64,000 bases of DNA from Candidatus Parabacteroides intestinigallinarum (GCA_019114945.1 DXEN01000080.1:1-64000), one strand, 5' to 3'; shown: positions 36,805 through 44,567, counted from the stretch's first letter. Translations and numbers: made by a program. The notes: generated from the sequence alone by a model not told the origin.

Positions 36805-39069
36805 TCACAAAACGATTTTTCGGGAATAGCGTTTGCCCTCGCCCGAGATGGTCAGGATATAGAGGCCCCTTTCCTTCGGGGTGAGACGAAGGGTGGCTCG
36901 CGGAGCGGCGATGGTGCCCGCGGCCACCCGCTTGCCACTCGCCGCGTGGAGGGCATAAGAAGCCTCCCGCATATCCTCTGGCAGGACGATATGCACCTCG
37001 CCGCGCCCGGGGCCTACCGACACGATGGGCTCCGCGCCCGGCGCCTCGACAGGCTCGTTCGCCACCCACCCGCCATAACGCACGACGGGGTCGACGTAGA
37101 GCGAGGTGGCGAATCCCGCCCGGGCGTAATCCGTGGCGCGCGTCCACGCCCCGCCCTCCGGGCGTACCCATGCCGTATTACGGGCCGTGGCGCCCCGCGG
37201 CAGGCTATAGGCCGAGAAATAAGTGTCCTCCGGGGCGCTCTTGATCCGGTAGCCCACATAAAAAGTCCCGCCCACCGATACCGGCTCGGAAAAACGGACG
37301 AAGCTCTCTTGCGAGCGATTCAACGATTTCGGTGTCTCCTGGAAATCCCCCAGCATGGATTCGTTGAGGTAAGCCGGGCGGAACGTCTCCGAGCGTAACA
37401 AGGCGCCGGGGCCGCTATCGCCCCCGTCGTATACCGCGACCTCTACCTCTAAGTCGCGATAGCGCTCGCCCGCGGGCGCGGTCACGAGGTAGACGCCATA
37501 CAAGGTAGCCGCTCCCGAGAGCGTGTACTCCTCGACGCACTCGGCGATCCCGTCCGGGTTGTTGCCGAACAAGGGCGCCTCGCCGGAGCCGGGATACGAG
37601 GCGCGCTCCACCTCCTCCCTACGCCCGGAATCGTAGACGTTGCTCAACCGCGAGCAAGGGGCGCCCCCATACGGATCCATCCCCGCGCAAACGCGGGCGC
37701 CTTCGCCCGAGGGATCGAGCCAACAGGCCAGCTGGCGATCCGGCGCGTCGATGGTGTCCCACGAGCTACCCAACGAGAAGAAGAGGTCGCTCACGGGATT
37801 CGCCTGCGTGGACCGCCCGCCCGACAAGCCGCCGATAACCTGCCCGTCGGCATTGAACAAGGGCGCCCCCGACGAGCCACTCGCCGTGTAGCCTATCTCC
37901 CAACGGTCCACCCGCCAATGCGCGTCCTCGTAGAAAAGCATGCGCGGGTCGGTAAAGGTGGCGCAGCCCAAGGCGTCGTCCTCCCGCGCGAGCCGCTTGA
38001 CCGAGTATTGGGGATGCTGGACGCACGTATAAGGAGCGGAGCCCGACGAGCCCGCGTTCCATCCCGCGTAATAAGGACGGTAATAGACCGGCGGGATATC
38101 GGTAAGCTCCAGTAGCGCCATATCGCCCATCTCGTTCACCGCCCGGAAATACGACGAGGCCATGGACATCTCCTCCGTGCCCCGCATGACGGGGTCGCAA
38201 AACGGGCTATCGTAATTGAAGAAGCAGACGACGCGGCCCGCCACCTCCGCGTAATCGGGGTTCTTCACCTGGAATTGATTGTTCAGGCAATGGGAGGCGG
38301 TAAGCAGGTAAGGCCTGCCATCGCCCTCCGTATTGTTCAGGAGGCACCCGGTGCACCCGATCGTGCCGTCGATGATCAGCAACACCACGCTCCGTCCCCA
38401 CCGGGCGTAGTCGAGCGTCCCGTCGTCGTAACAAGCCAGGGGAGGGATGGCCGATATCGATGCGAGATCATCGCCCGGCTCCATCCCCCGCCAATCCCGG
38501 TAGGCGTGATTCACCTCGCCCACCCGTAAGCGCCCGGGGAAAGCGACACCCGCCGGCTCCTGGTACTCGATGACGACCCGGTCGCCCTCGACCGGAGCCA
38601 CGGGCAATAGCCCCAGATCGGAGTTATTCAAATGGTTGAACGCGCCAAGCACCTGGCTCTGGTCCGCGTTATACAGGAAAAGCCGGGCGCCCTCGGGCAG
38701 CTCGTACTCGGAGAAGAGCACGTTGATGGAGCGCGCGCCGGGCGAATGGATGCCCAGGCGCCACACCCGCGTCCCGTCCGGGGTGGTGAACGAGACGCCG
38801 GAATCGCTCCGGTCGAAATCCGTCATGAACTTATAGGCGAAGCGGTATCCGTTCCGGAAATCGCCCCGCTCCAGGGAATCGAGCCGTAGTTCCTCCTCCA
38901 CGTCGAACGAGGGCATCTCCACGTACATCGACGCGTCGTCCGCGGCACGGAACGCCGATAAAGGGAGCGGACTCCCCCCATGGCTCACCTGCGCCCGGGC
39001 GGTTCCGCCGGAAACGGCCAGCCAGCACAGGCCCAAAAGGATATAATAAATAGGTATACGCTTTCTCAT
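36805..39069 (-). CDS. T9SS-exported trypsin-like (lysyl endopeptidase-like) serine protease
   Basis: 754 residues from the ATG at 39069, placed directly after the TATATTTG promoter at 39076-39083. Signal peptide (LGLCWLAVSGGTARA). The triad is visible: His in LLTASHCLN, Asp in GDMALLELTD, Ser in GYTASGSSGAPLF. Paired cysteines (GCTGC, FFNYDSPFC) suit an extracellular fold. A jelly-roll domain follows and the last 70 residues (ASYALHAASGKRVAAG, GLYILTISGEGKRYSRKIVL) form a type-A T9SS sorting signal, so it is expected on the cell surface or outside. Confidence 0.88.
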   Translation of the reverse strand: MRKRIPIYYILLGLCWLAVSGGTARAQVSHGGSPLPLSAFRAADDASMYVEMPSFDVEEELRLDSLERGDFRNGYRFAYKFMTDFDRSDSGVSFTTPDGTRVWRLGIHSPGARSINVLFSEYELPEGARLFLYNADQSQVLGAFNHLNNSDLGLLPVAPVEGDRVVIEYQEPAGVAFPGRLRVGEVNHAYRDWRGMEPGDDLASISAIPPLACYDDGTLDYARWGRSVVLLIIDGTIGCTGCLLNNTEGDGRPYLLTASHCLNNQFQVKNPDYAEVAGRVVCFFNYDSPFCDPVMRGTEEMSMASSYFRAVNEMGDMALLELTDIPPVYYRPYYAGWNAGSSGSAPYTCVQHPQYSVKRLAREDDALGCATFTDPRMLFYEDAHWRVDRWEIGYTASGSSGAPLFNADGQVIGGLSGGRSTQANPVSDLFFSLGSSWDTIDAPDRQLACWLDPSGEGARVCAGMDPYGGAPCSRLSNVYDSGRREEVERASYPGSGEAPLFGNNPDGIAECVEEYTLSGAATLYGVYLVTAPAGERYRDLEVEVAVYDGGDSGPGALLRSETFRPAYLNESMLGDFQETPKSLNRSQESFVRFSEPVSVGGTFYVGYRIKSAPEDTYFSAYSLPRGATARNTAWVRPEGGAWTRATDYARAGFATSLYVDPVVRYGGWVANEPVEAPGAEPIVSVGPGRGEVHIVLPEDMREASYALHAASGKRVAAGTIAAPRATLRLTPKERGLYILTISGEGKRYSRKIVL

Positions 39070-39075
39070 GGCGGA

Positions 39076-39083
39076 CAAATATA
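39076..39083 (-). promoter_or_regulatory. -7 promoter box for the T9SS protease gene
   Basis: Minus-strand TATATTTG matches TAnnTTTG only 6 bp from the ATG at 39069, which implies an mRNA with little or no leader. It rules out the in-frame Met at 39078. Confidence 0.65.
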
Positions 39084-39137
39084 ACGTATTTTTTCATCCG
39101 ATACGCCTCCGCCCCCGCGTTTTTTCAGGAGGAGCCA

Positions 39138-39533
39138 TCAAAGCCTCTCGCAAAACTCGATCTTCTCCCGGTTCGGCCCGGAGATGGTGAAATAGCGGAT
39201 GCCCCGCTCCCAGAAAGGCAAGCTATTCACTCGCTCGTCCAATAAGGCATAGCCCCGCTCCCTCATCCACGCGAACAGGGTGTCGATATCCTTCACGTCG
39301 ATCGCGATATGGTCGATAGCCCCTACCCGTAGCGTGGCCTGCCCGTTCTGGTAGGTCTCGATCATCAAATCGCGCGCACGCAAGAAGGCCACCTCCTCGC
39401 CCGCGTTGTTCGTCCGATACACCATCTCAAACCCCAACGACTCGTAGAACCGGATCGTCTCCTCGATATCGTTGGTCGGGATCCCGATGTGCTGGATCCC
39501 CGTATAAAAATCGCTCGCGTTCATATGCTTCAT
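39138..39533 (-). CDS. VOC (glyoxalase/bleomycin resistance) family protein
   Basis: 131 residues. A single VOC module: GIQHIGIPTNDIEETIRFYE, then GAIDHIAIDVKDIDTLFAWM and IEFCERL. The metal-site positions His15 and Glu127-like residues are present. Such proteins often detoxify aldehydes or isomerise small acids; the substrate is unknown. It is the last clearly host gene before the junction with the prophage. Confidence 0.85.
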   Translation of the reverse strand: MKHMNASDFYTGIQHIGIPTNDIEETIRFYESLGFEMVYRTNNAGEEVAFLRARDLMIETYQNGQATLRVGAIDHIAIDVKDIDTLFAWMRERGYALLDERVNSLPFWERGIRYFTISGPNREKIEFCERL

Positions 39534-39554
39534 TAAATTTTGTTCAACGTCTCG

Positions 39555-40118
39555 CTATTCGGTGCGCAGCAATATCAGGTCGAAATACATCAGCCGGGTA
39601 CGCATGGGTTGCATGTCTGTTCCCTCCTTCACCGTCCGCCTGCCATGCAGGAACGTCCATTCCTCTTCCTCCGTGGCGAACAGGAAATTGAAGCCGTTGC
39701 GCAGGTAAAAGTCAAAGACCTTCGGGTTGTTCAGCGCGTCCACCACCACATAGCGGCATCCCGTCTTGTTCAGCGGCTCTATGAACCACGACTTGATGGC
39801 GTCCAGCAACTCGTCGCCCACGTGAAGCCCTTTATAGTCCTCGCTGACGGCAAGCTGCCCGACCAATACGGCGGGATATTGCGGACGACGTTTCTCGTTG
39901 GGTATGTTACGGTTGAGCTTGTTGCGACGGCTGTTCGGAAGCAGGTCGGCACGGATACTCGAATTGGCTACGGTGAAAGCGCCGACGATGCGCCGTTCCT
40001 TTTGTTCCACGAAGCAGTAGGACTTGCCCAGAAGCTGGTAAGCGTAATCGGCATACTCTTTCGTGAAGTATAATCCGCAAAACGAAATGTTCCAGCGGTT
40101 CAAAACAAAATGTTCCAA
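39555..40118 (-). pseudogene. GNAT acetyltransferase, N-terminus missing
   Basis: The frame encodes up to 187 residues with the acetyl-CoA site VGQLAVSEDYKGLHVGDELL and CRYVVVDALNNPKVFDFYLR, resembling Bacteroidetes GNAT proteins. There is no ATG before the last 15 or so residues; the first codon in the frame is TTG. The family normally has about 40 more residues ahead of the EYADYAYQLLGKSYCFVE block. Here that part is replaced by tandem repeat units at 40080-40135. I read it as a 5'-truncated remnant at the host/prophage junction, although a rare TTG start is not excluded. Confidence 0.6.
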
Positions 40119-40135
40119 ACTGCAAAACGAAACGT
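40080..40135. repeat. Three degenerate GAACATTTTGTTTTG units
   Basis: Read on the minus strand, GTTTCGTTTTGCAGTTT, GGAACATTTTGTTTTGAACCGCT and GGAACATTTCGTTTTGCGGA follow one another. They are related to the 4978-5068 repeats and replace the start of the GNAT frame. Confidence 0.65.
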
Positions 40136-40167
40136 ACCTCTGTGAATCCTTTTCCTCCCCTCCTAAT

Positions 40168-40218
40168 GCAATAAAAAAGCACCGAGAAAAACATACTTCT
40201 TCGGTGCTTTTTTATTGC
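40168..40218. terminator. Strong two-way Rho-independent terminator
   Basis: GCAATAAAAAAGCACCGA (40168-40185) and TCGGTGCTTTTTTATTGC (40201-40218) are exact reverse complements around a 15-nt loop, with T-runs on both strands. It ends the methyltransferase operon coming from the right and any transcript from the left. It is a convenient mark for the end of the prophage. Confidence 0.93.
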
Positions 40219-40323
40219 CCTAATTTTTGGCTATCTCGCAAAAAATCACTTATTTTACAACAAATAAAGGGGTGGTTATGTCCTATTGCAACGCTGTTCT
40301 AATGCCATTATTACGGTATTATA

Positions 40324-41184
40324 TCATGCGGCAGAACCTATATGTGGCGTATCCTGCCGCTTATACAGCATCATGTCCGTATACCCGGCGTTATAATTCA
40401 TGTGCGCATTAAACTCGGACTTCACACAACCTTCAAAAGGGTCGCCTAACGTCCGGTTCTTACCCATCCATTCGCAAAGCTCCACGATGGACGACTTGTT
40501 TGACGTAAAGTACACAAACGAGTGGCCATTCAGAACGGTCAGCACATCAAGGTAATCGGACAGCCTCCAATACATCGAATAAGTGGTGACATCCGTACTC
40601 AAATAAGGAGGGTCTACAAGGAACACCACGCCGGGTACGTCTTTGTACTCGTCGAACACCTCGCGATAGTCTTTGCTGGTTATTTCCAAGCCCTCCAGAT
40701 AATCAGAGCACGGTGGATAATCAGACTTGCGTATGTTGTTGTAAAGGACTTCCTTGCGCATTCCGTCCAGGCTCATCTTGTACTTCATTGAAAACATGAG
40801 CGAGGACGATATGGTGATATAGTCCACATACCCCCACTCTTTTTCCTCCTGCTCGATGCGCATGTATATCCTTTCCCGCGCTTCCCCTGTAATCGGCTTG
40901 TGCCTTGGCACGCCTTCCGCTATCCGTCTGAAGTCAGCCAACAGGAGGTTTGTCCGTGGGATGTTTTCCAGCCTCTTGCGGTAGTTGTCGAAGTCGTTAT
41001 ACACAACCTTGGCATCCGGGCGCATTCTTTTCGTTATCTGCGAAAGCAGCCCTGATCCGCCAAACAAATCCACAAACACGGTACTGTCCTTGAACTGCTC
41101 CAGCACCTTAATATATTCCCGTGCAAACATGCGCTTCTGCCCGACAAACGGCAGCGGAGCGGACATATACAACTTCCTTTTCAT
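40324..41184 (-). CDS. D12-class DNA adenine (N6) methyltransferase
   Basis: 286 residues. The SAM motif is PLPFVGQKR with VDLFGGSGLLS (residues 10-48), and the catalytic motif is DPPY at residues 191-194 (FLVDPPYLSTD). The order fits Dam-like D12 enzymes, which methylate adenine N6. No restriction endonuclease is nearby, so it is probably a solitary phage methylase used for protection or regulation. Its ATG overlaps the stop of the thymidylate-synthase-like gene by 4 bp (ATGA), so the two are one operon. Confidence 0.9.
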   Translation of the reverse strand: MKRKLYMSAPLPFVGQKRMFAREYIKVLEQFKDSTVFVDLFGGSGLLSQITKRMRPDAKVVYNDFDNYRKRLENIPRTNLLLADFRRIAEGVPRHKPITGEARERIYMRIEQEEKEWGYVDYITISSSLMFSMKYKMSLDGMRKEVLYNNIRKSDYPPCSDYLEGLEITSKDYREVFDEYKDVPGVVFLVDPPYLSTDVTTYSMYWRLSDYLDVLTVLNGHSFVYFTSNKSSIVELCEWMGKNRTLGDPFEGCVKSEFNAHMNYNAGYTDMMLYKRQDTPHIGSAA

Positions 41185-41819
41185 ACGTTCAGTTCAAATT
41201 TGACACCCGCCTTGCCATCCAGAAGTTCGCGGGTCTTCGCTTCGTTGTTCTCATAGATATGCACATTCCCCAGATACAGGGTTATGGACTTCAAGGGAAG
41301 TTCTATCTGCCGCGCCATCAGGTATAGGTGGTATATGTCTGCAGGCAGGCCAAGGTTGGCGTCGGAACTTCGCTGGTATGCCGACAGCACCAGACATCCG
41401 TCCTCTATCTGGAACTGCACCAGACTAAGACAGGGCGCCTGGTTGCTTTCCACTCCGGTCGCACCCAAAAACAGTACGTAGTTCTTGCTGTTGCGTTTCT
41501 CCGCATTGATTTTGGCTATAAGCGGCGGCAGCTTCTCAAAGTATGTCGGGTAACTGTTCACCAGCGTATGGCCGCAATAGTCCCACCAGGTAATGCCGGC
41601 TTCACGGTATTTCTCCACATCACGCTCGCCCCGCATGAACAGCCTCAGTTCATCCTTCAGCTTCTTGCGTGCTATTCCATGCCCCTCGAATATGTCAAGC
41701 AGGTCTGCCGGGCTCATGCAAAGCTGTTCGTTCAGCAGGTAACGAATCCTGCCTTTCTTGTTTTCCTGTACTTTCCCCTCTGAAAGTATCTTCGCCAGAA
41801 TGCGATGGTATTTGTTCAT
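41181..41819 (-). CDS. Thymidylate-synthase-family enzyme, predicted dCMP hydroxymethylase-like
   Basis: 212 residues from the ATG at 41819. The promoter box at 41847-41854 lies between the alternative TTG at 41849 and this ATG, and AGGAGG precedes it. Aligned with E. coli ThyA without gaps through the core: Cys130 (PCLSLVQF; ThyA Cys146), Arg150 and Asp153 (QRSSD; Arg166, Asp169), His187 and Tyr189 (HIY; His207, Tyr209). ThyA Asn177 is Asp161 here (LGLPADI), the change that lets T4 dCMP hydroxymethylase accept cytosine. The His next to the nucleophile is Leu131. I infer a dCMP-modifying enzyme; uracil specificity is not fully excluded. Confidence 0.78.
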   Translation of the reverse strand: MNKYHRILAKILSEGKVQENKKGRIRYLLNEQLCMSPADLLDIFEGHGIARKKLKDELRLFMRGERDVEKYREAGITWWDYCGHTLVNSYPTYFEKLPPLIAKINAEKRNSKNYVLFLGATGVESNQAPCLSLVQFQIEDGCLVLSAYQRSSDANLGLPADIYHLYLMARQIELPLKSITLYLGNVHIYENNEAKTRELLDGKAGVKFELNV

Positions 41820-41846
41820 TTCTGCCTCCTTTGTTTTATGACTGCA

Positions 41847-41854
41847 CAAAGGTA
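41847..41854 (-). promoter_or_regulatory. -7 promoter box for the TS-like/methyltransferase operon
   Basis: Minus-strand TACCTTTG is an exact TAnnTTTG. It puts the mRNA start near 41841, downstream of the TTG at 41849, so the ATG at 41819 is the true start. Confidence 0.7.
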
Positions 41855-41892
41855 GGCTGCCGGTACATTATCGGCACTACAAAACGCCCTGC

Positions 41893-42135
41893 TTATACTG
41901 CAAACGGCTTGCAGTCGCTTTGGAAGCGTTTCAACAGTCCATACACTTTCCGTTCGCTCACGGCGTACTTTTCAGATAATGCGGCCACTATGTAGGACAC
42001 CTTGTCACCGTTGCGGTGCATGGCCATATAGTCGGAATACAAGTCGACATACCGGGCGTCATCGAGGCGTATTCCGGCCTCTTGCAATCTTTTAAGCAGT
42101 TCCCGGTTGAAGTTTATCAGTTCAAACACCTTCAT
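41893..42135 (-). CDS. Small phage protein with HTH-like fold
   Basis: 80 residues from the ATG at 42135 (the ORF also has a GTG at 42141). MKVFELINFNRELLKRLQEA is helical, followed by YIVAALSEKYAVSERKVYGL, which resembles a helix-turn-helix recognition region. It could be a small regulator of the operon to its left. I cannot name a family. Confidence 0.6.
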   Translation of the reverse strand: MKVFELINFNRELLKRLQEAGIRLDDARYVDLYSDYMAMHRNGDKVSYIVAALSEKYAVSERKVYGLLKRFQSDCKPFAV

Positions 42136-42150
42136 ATTCACATTTTTTTG

Positions 42151-42158
42151 TACCTTTG
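42151..42158 (+). promoter_or_regulatory. Plus-strand -7 promoter box facing the structured intergenic element
   Basis: TACCTTTG is an exact TAnnTTTG on the plus strand, opposite to all surrounding genes. It points into the palindromic stretch at 42162-42297 and would start an RNA near 42164. Confidence 0.6.
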
Positions 42159-42159
42159 C

Positions 42160-42297
42160 AACGTCTCACTTATTTATGGCAAAATTAAACCCACGCTGGG
42201 AGCCGGGAAGGGCATACGCCCCCGGCTCGCTCCCAGTGTGGGTTGTATTGTTAATAAGTAAGTGAGACGACTGATTAACAGGCCGGGGGCTTTTTTC
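42160..42297 (+). ncRNA. Candidate structured small RNA of about 135 nt
   Basis: Three nested elements: CGTCTCACTTA (42162-42172) pairs with TAAGTGAGACG (42259-42269); a 16-bp arm at 42188-42203 pairs with 42229-42244 with one G:U; and AGCCGGG (42201-42207) pairs with CCCGGCT (42221-42227). GCCCCCGGC (42218-42226) can instead pair with GCCGGGGGC (42282-42290), which is followed at once by TTTTTT. A consensus promoter precedes it. It may be a small RNA, a switching terminator, or a palindromic mobile element. Confidence 0.5.
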
Positions 42298-42325
42298 TAA
42301 TCCCTCCCCCGTGGGGATTCATTCA

Positions 42326-42811
42326 TCACCCGGCTTCATACAAAGCCAAGTCCAGCGCATCCTTCTTCTTCCAACCCTCTTGCAAGGCATCCTGAATGTG
42401 CTTCATTGCCTTCACATAGAAGTCCTGGAGTTCCTCCAACGTTTCAAACGTCCGGTAGCTCGGCGCACCGTCCGTGCCTAATTTGAACGTCACGGGCAGG
42501 TTCTGGCCGCCCGTCTGCACGGCAAGGTCATAGGCCGCCTTGTAATTGAACTGGTTTTCCTGCGACAGCCACACAGGTTGGTCCTCGTACTTGAAGCCTG
42601 ACAGGATGCGCTCGTTTGTCCTGGCGTTATACCAGTCAGAAACCAGCGACCGCACTTCTTCCGCGTCCGGCCTGTGGTCGAATACCTCTTCCATGTAGGA
42701 AGCGGAGCCGTCCTCTTTCGCCTCCACGTCCCAGCGGACGCGCCATTTTCCTTTCACCGGGTTCGTGCATTCCAGCAACGTCACGCCGGCACTTCCTTCC
42801 ACTCGTTTCAT
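42326..42811 (-). CDS. Phage protein, DUF4376-like, directly after the reverse transcriptase
   Basis: 161 residues. It starts GKWRVRWDVEAKEDGSASYM and ends with QFNYKAAYDLAVQT and FKLGTDGAPSYRTFETLEEL plus YVKAMKHIQDALQEGWKKKD. The second half resembles the DUF4376 region of phage tail proteins: an alpha-helical tail-fibre-associated domain. It is not a four-helix Avd protein. It starts 3 bp after the reverse transcriptase stop, so both are made from one mRNA. Confidence 0.65.
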   Translation of the reverse strand: MKRVEGSAGVTLLECTNPVKGKWRVRWDVEAKEDGSASYMEEVFDHRPDAEEVRSLVSDWYNARTNERILSGFKYEDQPVWLSQENQFNYKAAYDLAVQTGGQNLPVTFKLGTDGAPSYRTFETLEELQDFYVKAMKHIQDALQEGWKKKDALDLALYEAG

Positions 42812-42814
42812 AGC

Positions 42815-44116
42815 CTAACTGAATACATACTTAGTCCTACCTTTACCGAAGCTCTCCGTCCGGATGGTCGTCTCGAACGGGAAGCCGTCGGGGATTTCCC
42901 TCACTTGCGCGAGGATGTTCTTCATCTCCTCGCTGTTGGTGAAGAACTTGCGCGGCTCGCCGTTCACCTCGATGGCGACGATGCACCTGTCCTCACCCTG
43001 TTCCGTTTTGATGCCTGTCTCGAAGTCCTTCACCACGATGGGAAGGTTCACCAGTTCCCGGATGCTCACCACAGTGCCGGGGAATCGCTTCTTGCCGTCT
43101 TCGGGCTTGTAAGCGACGTTCAAGTCCTTGAATGATTTCATGTCTTTGCCTGTTAATTTATTAAACAAATGGCGGCAGTCGGCGTGCTTGGCCATGCCGT
43201 AGAAGCTGGCCACCAGCTCGCGACGCCGCCTCCTCGATTTCACCTCGTGCATTTTTCGGGCGAACTTCTGCTTGATGCGCTTGCGCAGCCGGACGTAATC
43301 CGGGCGTATCACGAACCCAAGGAAGTCTATGCCCTCGCCCACGGGGAACACCCTCTCGTTAGGCTTTACCGTAAGCCCTATGAGTGACGTCTGCCCGTGG
43401 ACGGCATCACGAATCTTCCACAATTCCGCTTTCGCTTCACCGAGCACGACCCCATCGTCACAGTACCGGTAGTAATGACGGACGCCGTACTTGTCCTTCA
43501 AATAATGGTCTAAAAACACAGACAGGAGCAGGTTGCCCGCCCCTTGGGAGCTGCGCAGCCCGAAACTGATGCCTTCCGGCAGCATCGTCACGAACCGCTC
43601 CAACAGCACAAGCAGCTTCCCGTCCTTGAACACCCTGCGGAAACACCACATCACGAAGTCCTGCCGCACGCTGTCGTAGAAACGGCGAATGTCGAACTTG
43701 TAGGCGTACAGCGTGCCTTCCGGGTCTTTCTCCATGTCGCGCCGGATGCAGGCCATCAGATCGTGAGTGCCGCGTCCCTTTATGCTCGCGCCGGTCGTCC
43801 GGATGTACCGCTTGCGCAGATGCCTGTCCACGACGTTCATCACGGCATACACCGCGATGCGGTCTTTCATGGAGAGTATCTGCAGGCGGCGCGCCTTGTC
43901 GTACTCCTTGATGTCGCGCTCATGGTAGCCGCCGAGCGTGAAGCTCGCGTCGGCTATCCTTGCGGACAGCTCGGCGATGATCTTCTCCCGGTTCAGGAGC
44001 AGTTTGCGCCCCTGACGGTGTTTCTTGCGCTTCCTGCCGCGCAGCACGCGGTCGAAAGCCTCCGACATATTGGAGTATTCCACTATCTCCTCAATGATGT
44101 GTCCTTCCCTGTGCAT
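42815..44116 (-). CDS. DGR reverse transcriptase with C-terminal extension
   Basis: 433 residues. RT motifs: FDIRRFYDSV (Asp142), GLRSSQ (186-191), YRYCDDGVVLG (Asp220-Asp221) and IDFLGFVI (263-270). The SQ in place of the SP of group II intron RTs is characteristic of DGR enzymes. There is no maturase or endonuclease domain. After the thumb (to about residue 320) comes a 100-residue extension with a GTVVSIRELVNLPIVVKDFE section and a basic C-terminus (SFGKGRTKYVFS), function unknown. The template repeat lies 218 bp upstream of the ATG, and the variable repeat in the adhesin gene lies beyond it. Confidence 0.95.
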   Translation of the reverse strand: MHREGHIIEEIVEYSNMSEAFDRVLRGRKRKKHRQGRKLLLNREKIIAELSARIADASFTLGGYHERDIKEYDKARRLQILSMKDRIAVYAVMNVVDRHLRKRYIRTTGASIKGRGTHDLMACIRRDMEKDPEGTLYAYKFDIRRFYDSVRQDFVMWCFRRVFKDGKLLVLLERFVTMLPEGISFGLRSSQGAGNLLLSVFLDHYLKDKYGVRHYYRYCDDGVVLGEAKAELWKIRDAVHGQTSLIGLTVKPNERVFPVGEGIDFLGFVIRPDYVRLRKRIKQKFARKMHEVKSRRRRRELVASFYGMAKHADCRHLFNKLTGKDMKSFKDLNVAYKPEDGKKRFPGTVVSIRELVNLPIVVKDFETGIKTEQGEDRCIVAIEVNGEPRKFFTNSEEMKNILAQVREIPDGFPFETTIRTESFGKGRTKYVFS

Positions 44117-44293
44117 GGTGTCTGCTGTTGGTTTATACTTGCGGAAGATATGGGCCTTCCTTTCCCCGGGCCTGACTTCTTCGAGCCTTGCGGCCTACCA
44201 AACTCCACCCGACACGTGTTTTTTCAGCTTTCCGGCTTACAGGCCCTGCGGCCCTGCGCTGTTGCTGTGGCTTGCCTCCCTCGGCTCCGCCTT

Positions 44294-44307
44294 GGGGACA
44301 CGTCCCC
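44294..44307 (-). promoter_or_regulatory. Small hairpin in the template-RT spacer
   Basis: GGGGAC pairs with GTCCCC around AC, 27 bp downstream of the template repeat in transcription order. In other DGRs the RNA downstream of the template is folded and needed for priming. This may be part of such a structure. Confidence 0.4.
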
Positions 44308-44333
44308 GGTGCTGTACGCCGATTCTTTGATTT

Positions 44334-44445
44334 CCAGACGCGAGCCGACATTCGTGTTCGTGTTCGACGCATCGTTATTCGCATTCGCATTCGACACACC
44401 GCCATTCGCGTTCGCATTGTTGTACCCGCGATAGACCACACGGCC
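44334..44445 (-). repeat. DGR template repeat (TR), 112 bp
   Basis: It shares 102 of 112 positions with 44713-44824. Translated in the target frame it would read YNNANANGGVSNANANNDAS and then NTNTNVGSRL, 11 Asn codons of AAC/AAT type. AAY codons cannot become stop codons when their adenines change. Counted by hand it has 27 adenines in coding sense. The last 18 bp (44334-44351) are unchanged in the variable repeat and are the likely initiation site. The short frame over the TR is not a protein gene. Confidence 0.95.
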
Positions 44446-44475
44446 TATTGGGAGGCTCCGCCTTAAATTATGTTA

Positions 44476-44483
44476 CAAAGGTA
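44476..44483 (-). promoter_or_regulatory. Promoter for the template RNA (and reverse transcriptase)
   Basis: Minus-strand TACCTTTG is an exact TAnnTTTG with CTTG 18 bp upstream. Transcription would start near 44470, about 25 bp before the TR. The template RNA can therefore be made independently of the long adhesin mRNA. Confidence 0.7.
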
Positions 44484-44567
44484 AGCATTATTCCGCCAAA
44501 ACAAGCGGAAACGCTACACTGTCAGGCAAATAACACGGTTTTGTCAAAATCCCGAAAATTTTCGACC

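Noticed and set aside
36769..37398. Plus-strand ORF of 209 codons and the long N-terminal extension of the glycosidase-like ORF to 37171
   Set aside because: Both lie over or antisense to the C-terminal sorting domain of the T9SS protease. The signal peptide at 36733 gives the correct start.
39555..40118. GNAT toxin of a toxin-antitoxin pair
   Set aside because: No antitoxin gene is adjacent and the N-terminal part is missing.
42162..42269. Invertible promoter of the capsule-switch type
   Set aside because: The inverted arms are only 11 bp, the promoter box lies outside them, and no invertase is nearby.
42815..44116. Group II intron or retron reverse transcriptase
   Set aside because: There is no maturase or intron fold. 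The SQ motif, the TR/VR pair and adenine-only differences fit a DGR.
44224..44439. A 71-codon frame covering the template repeat
   Set aside because: Its likeness to the adhesin is due to the TR/VR repeat. The downstream half has no protein character, and the region is a non-coding template.
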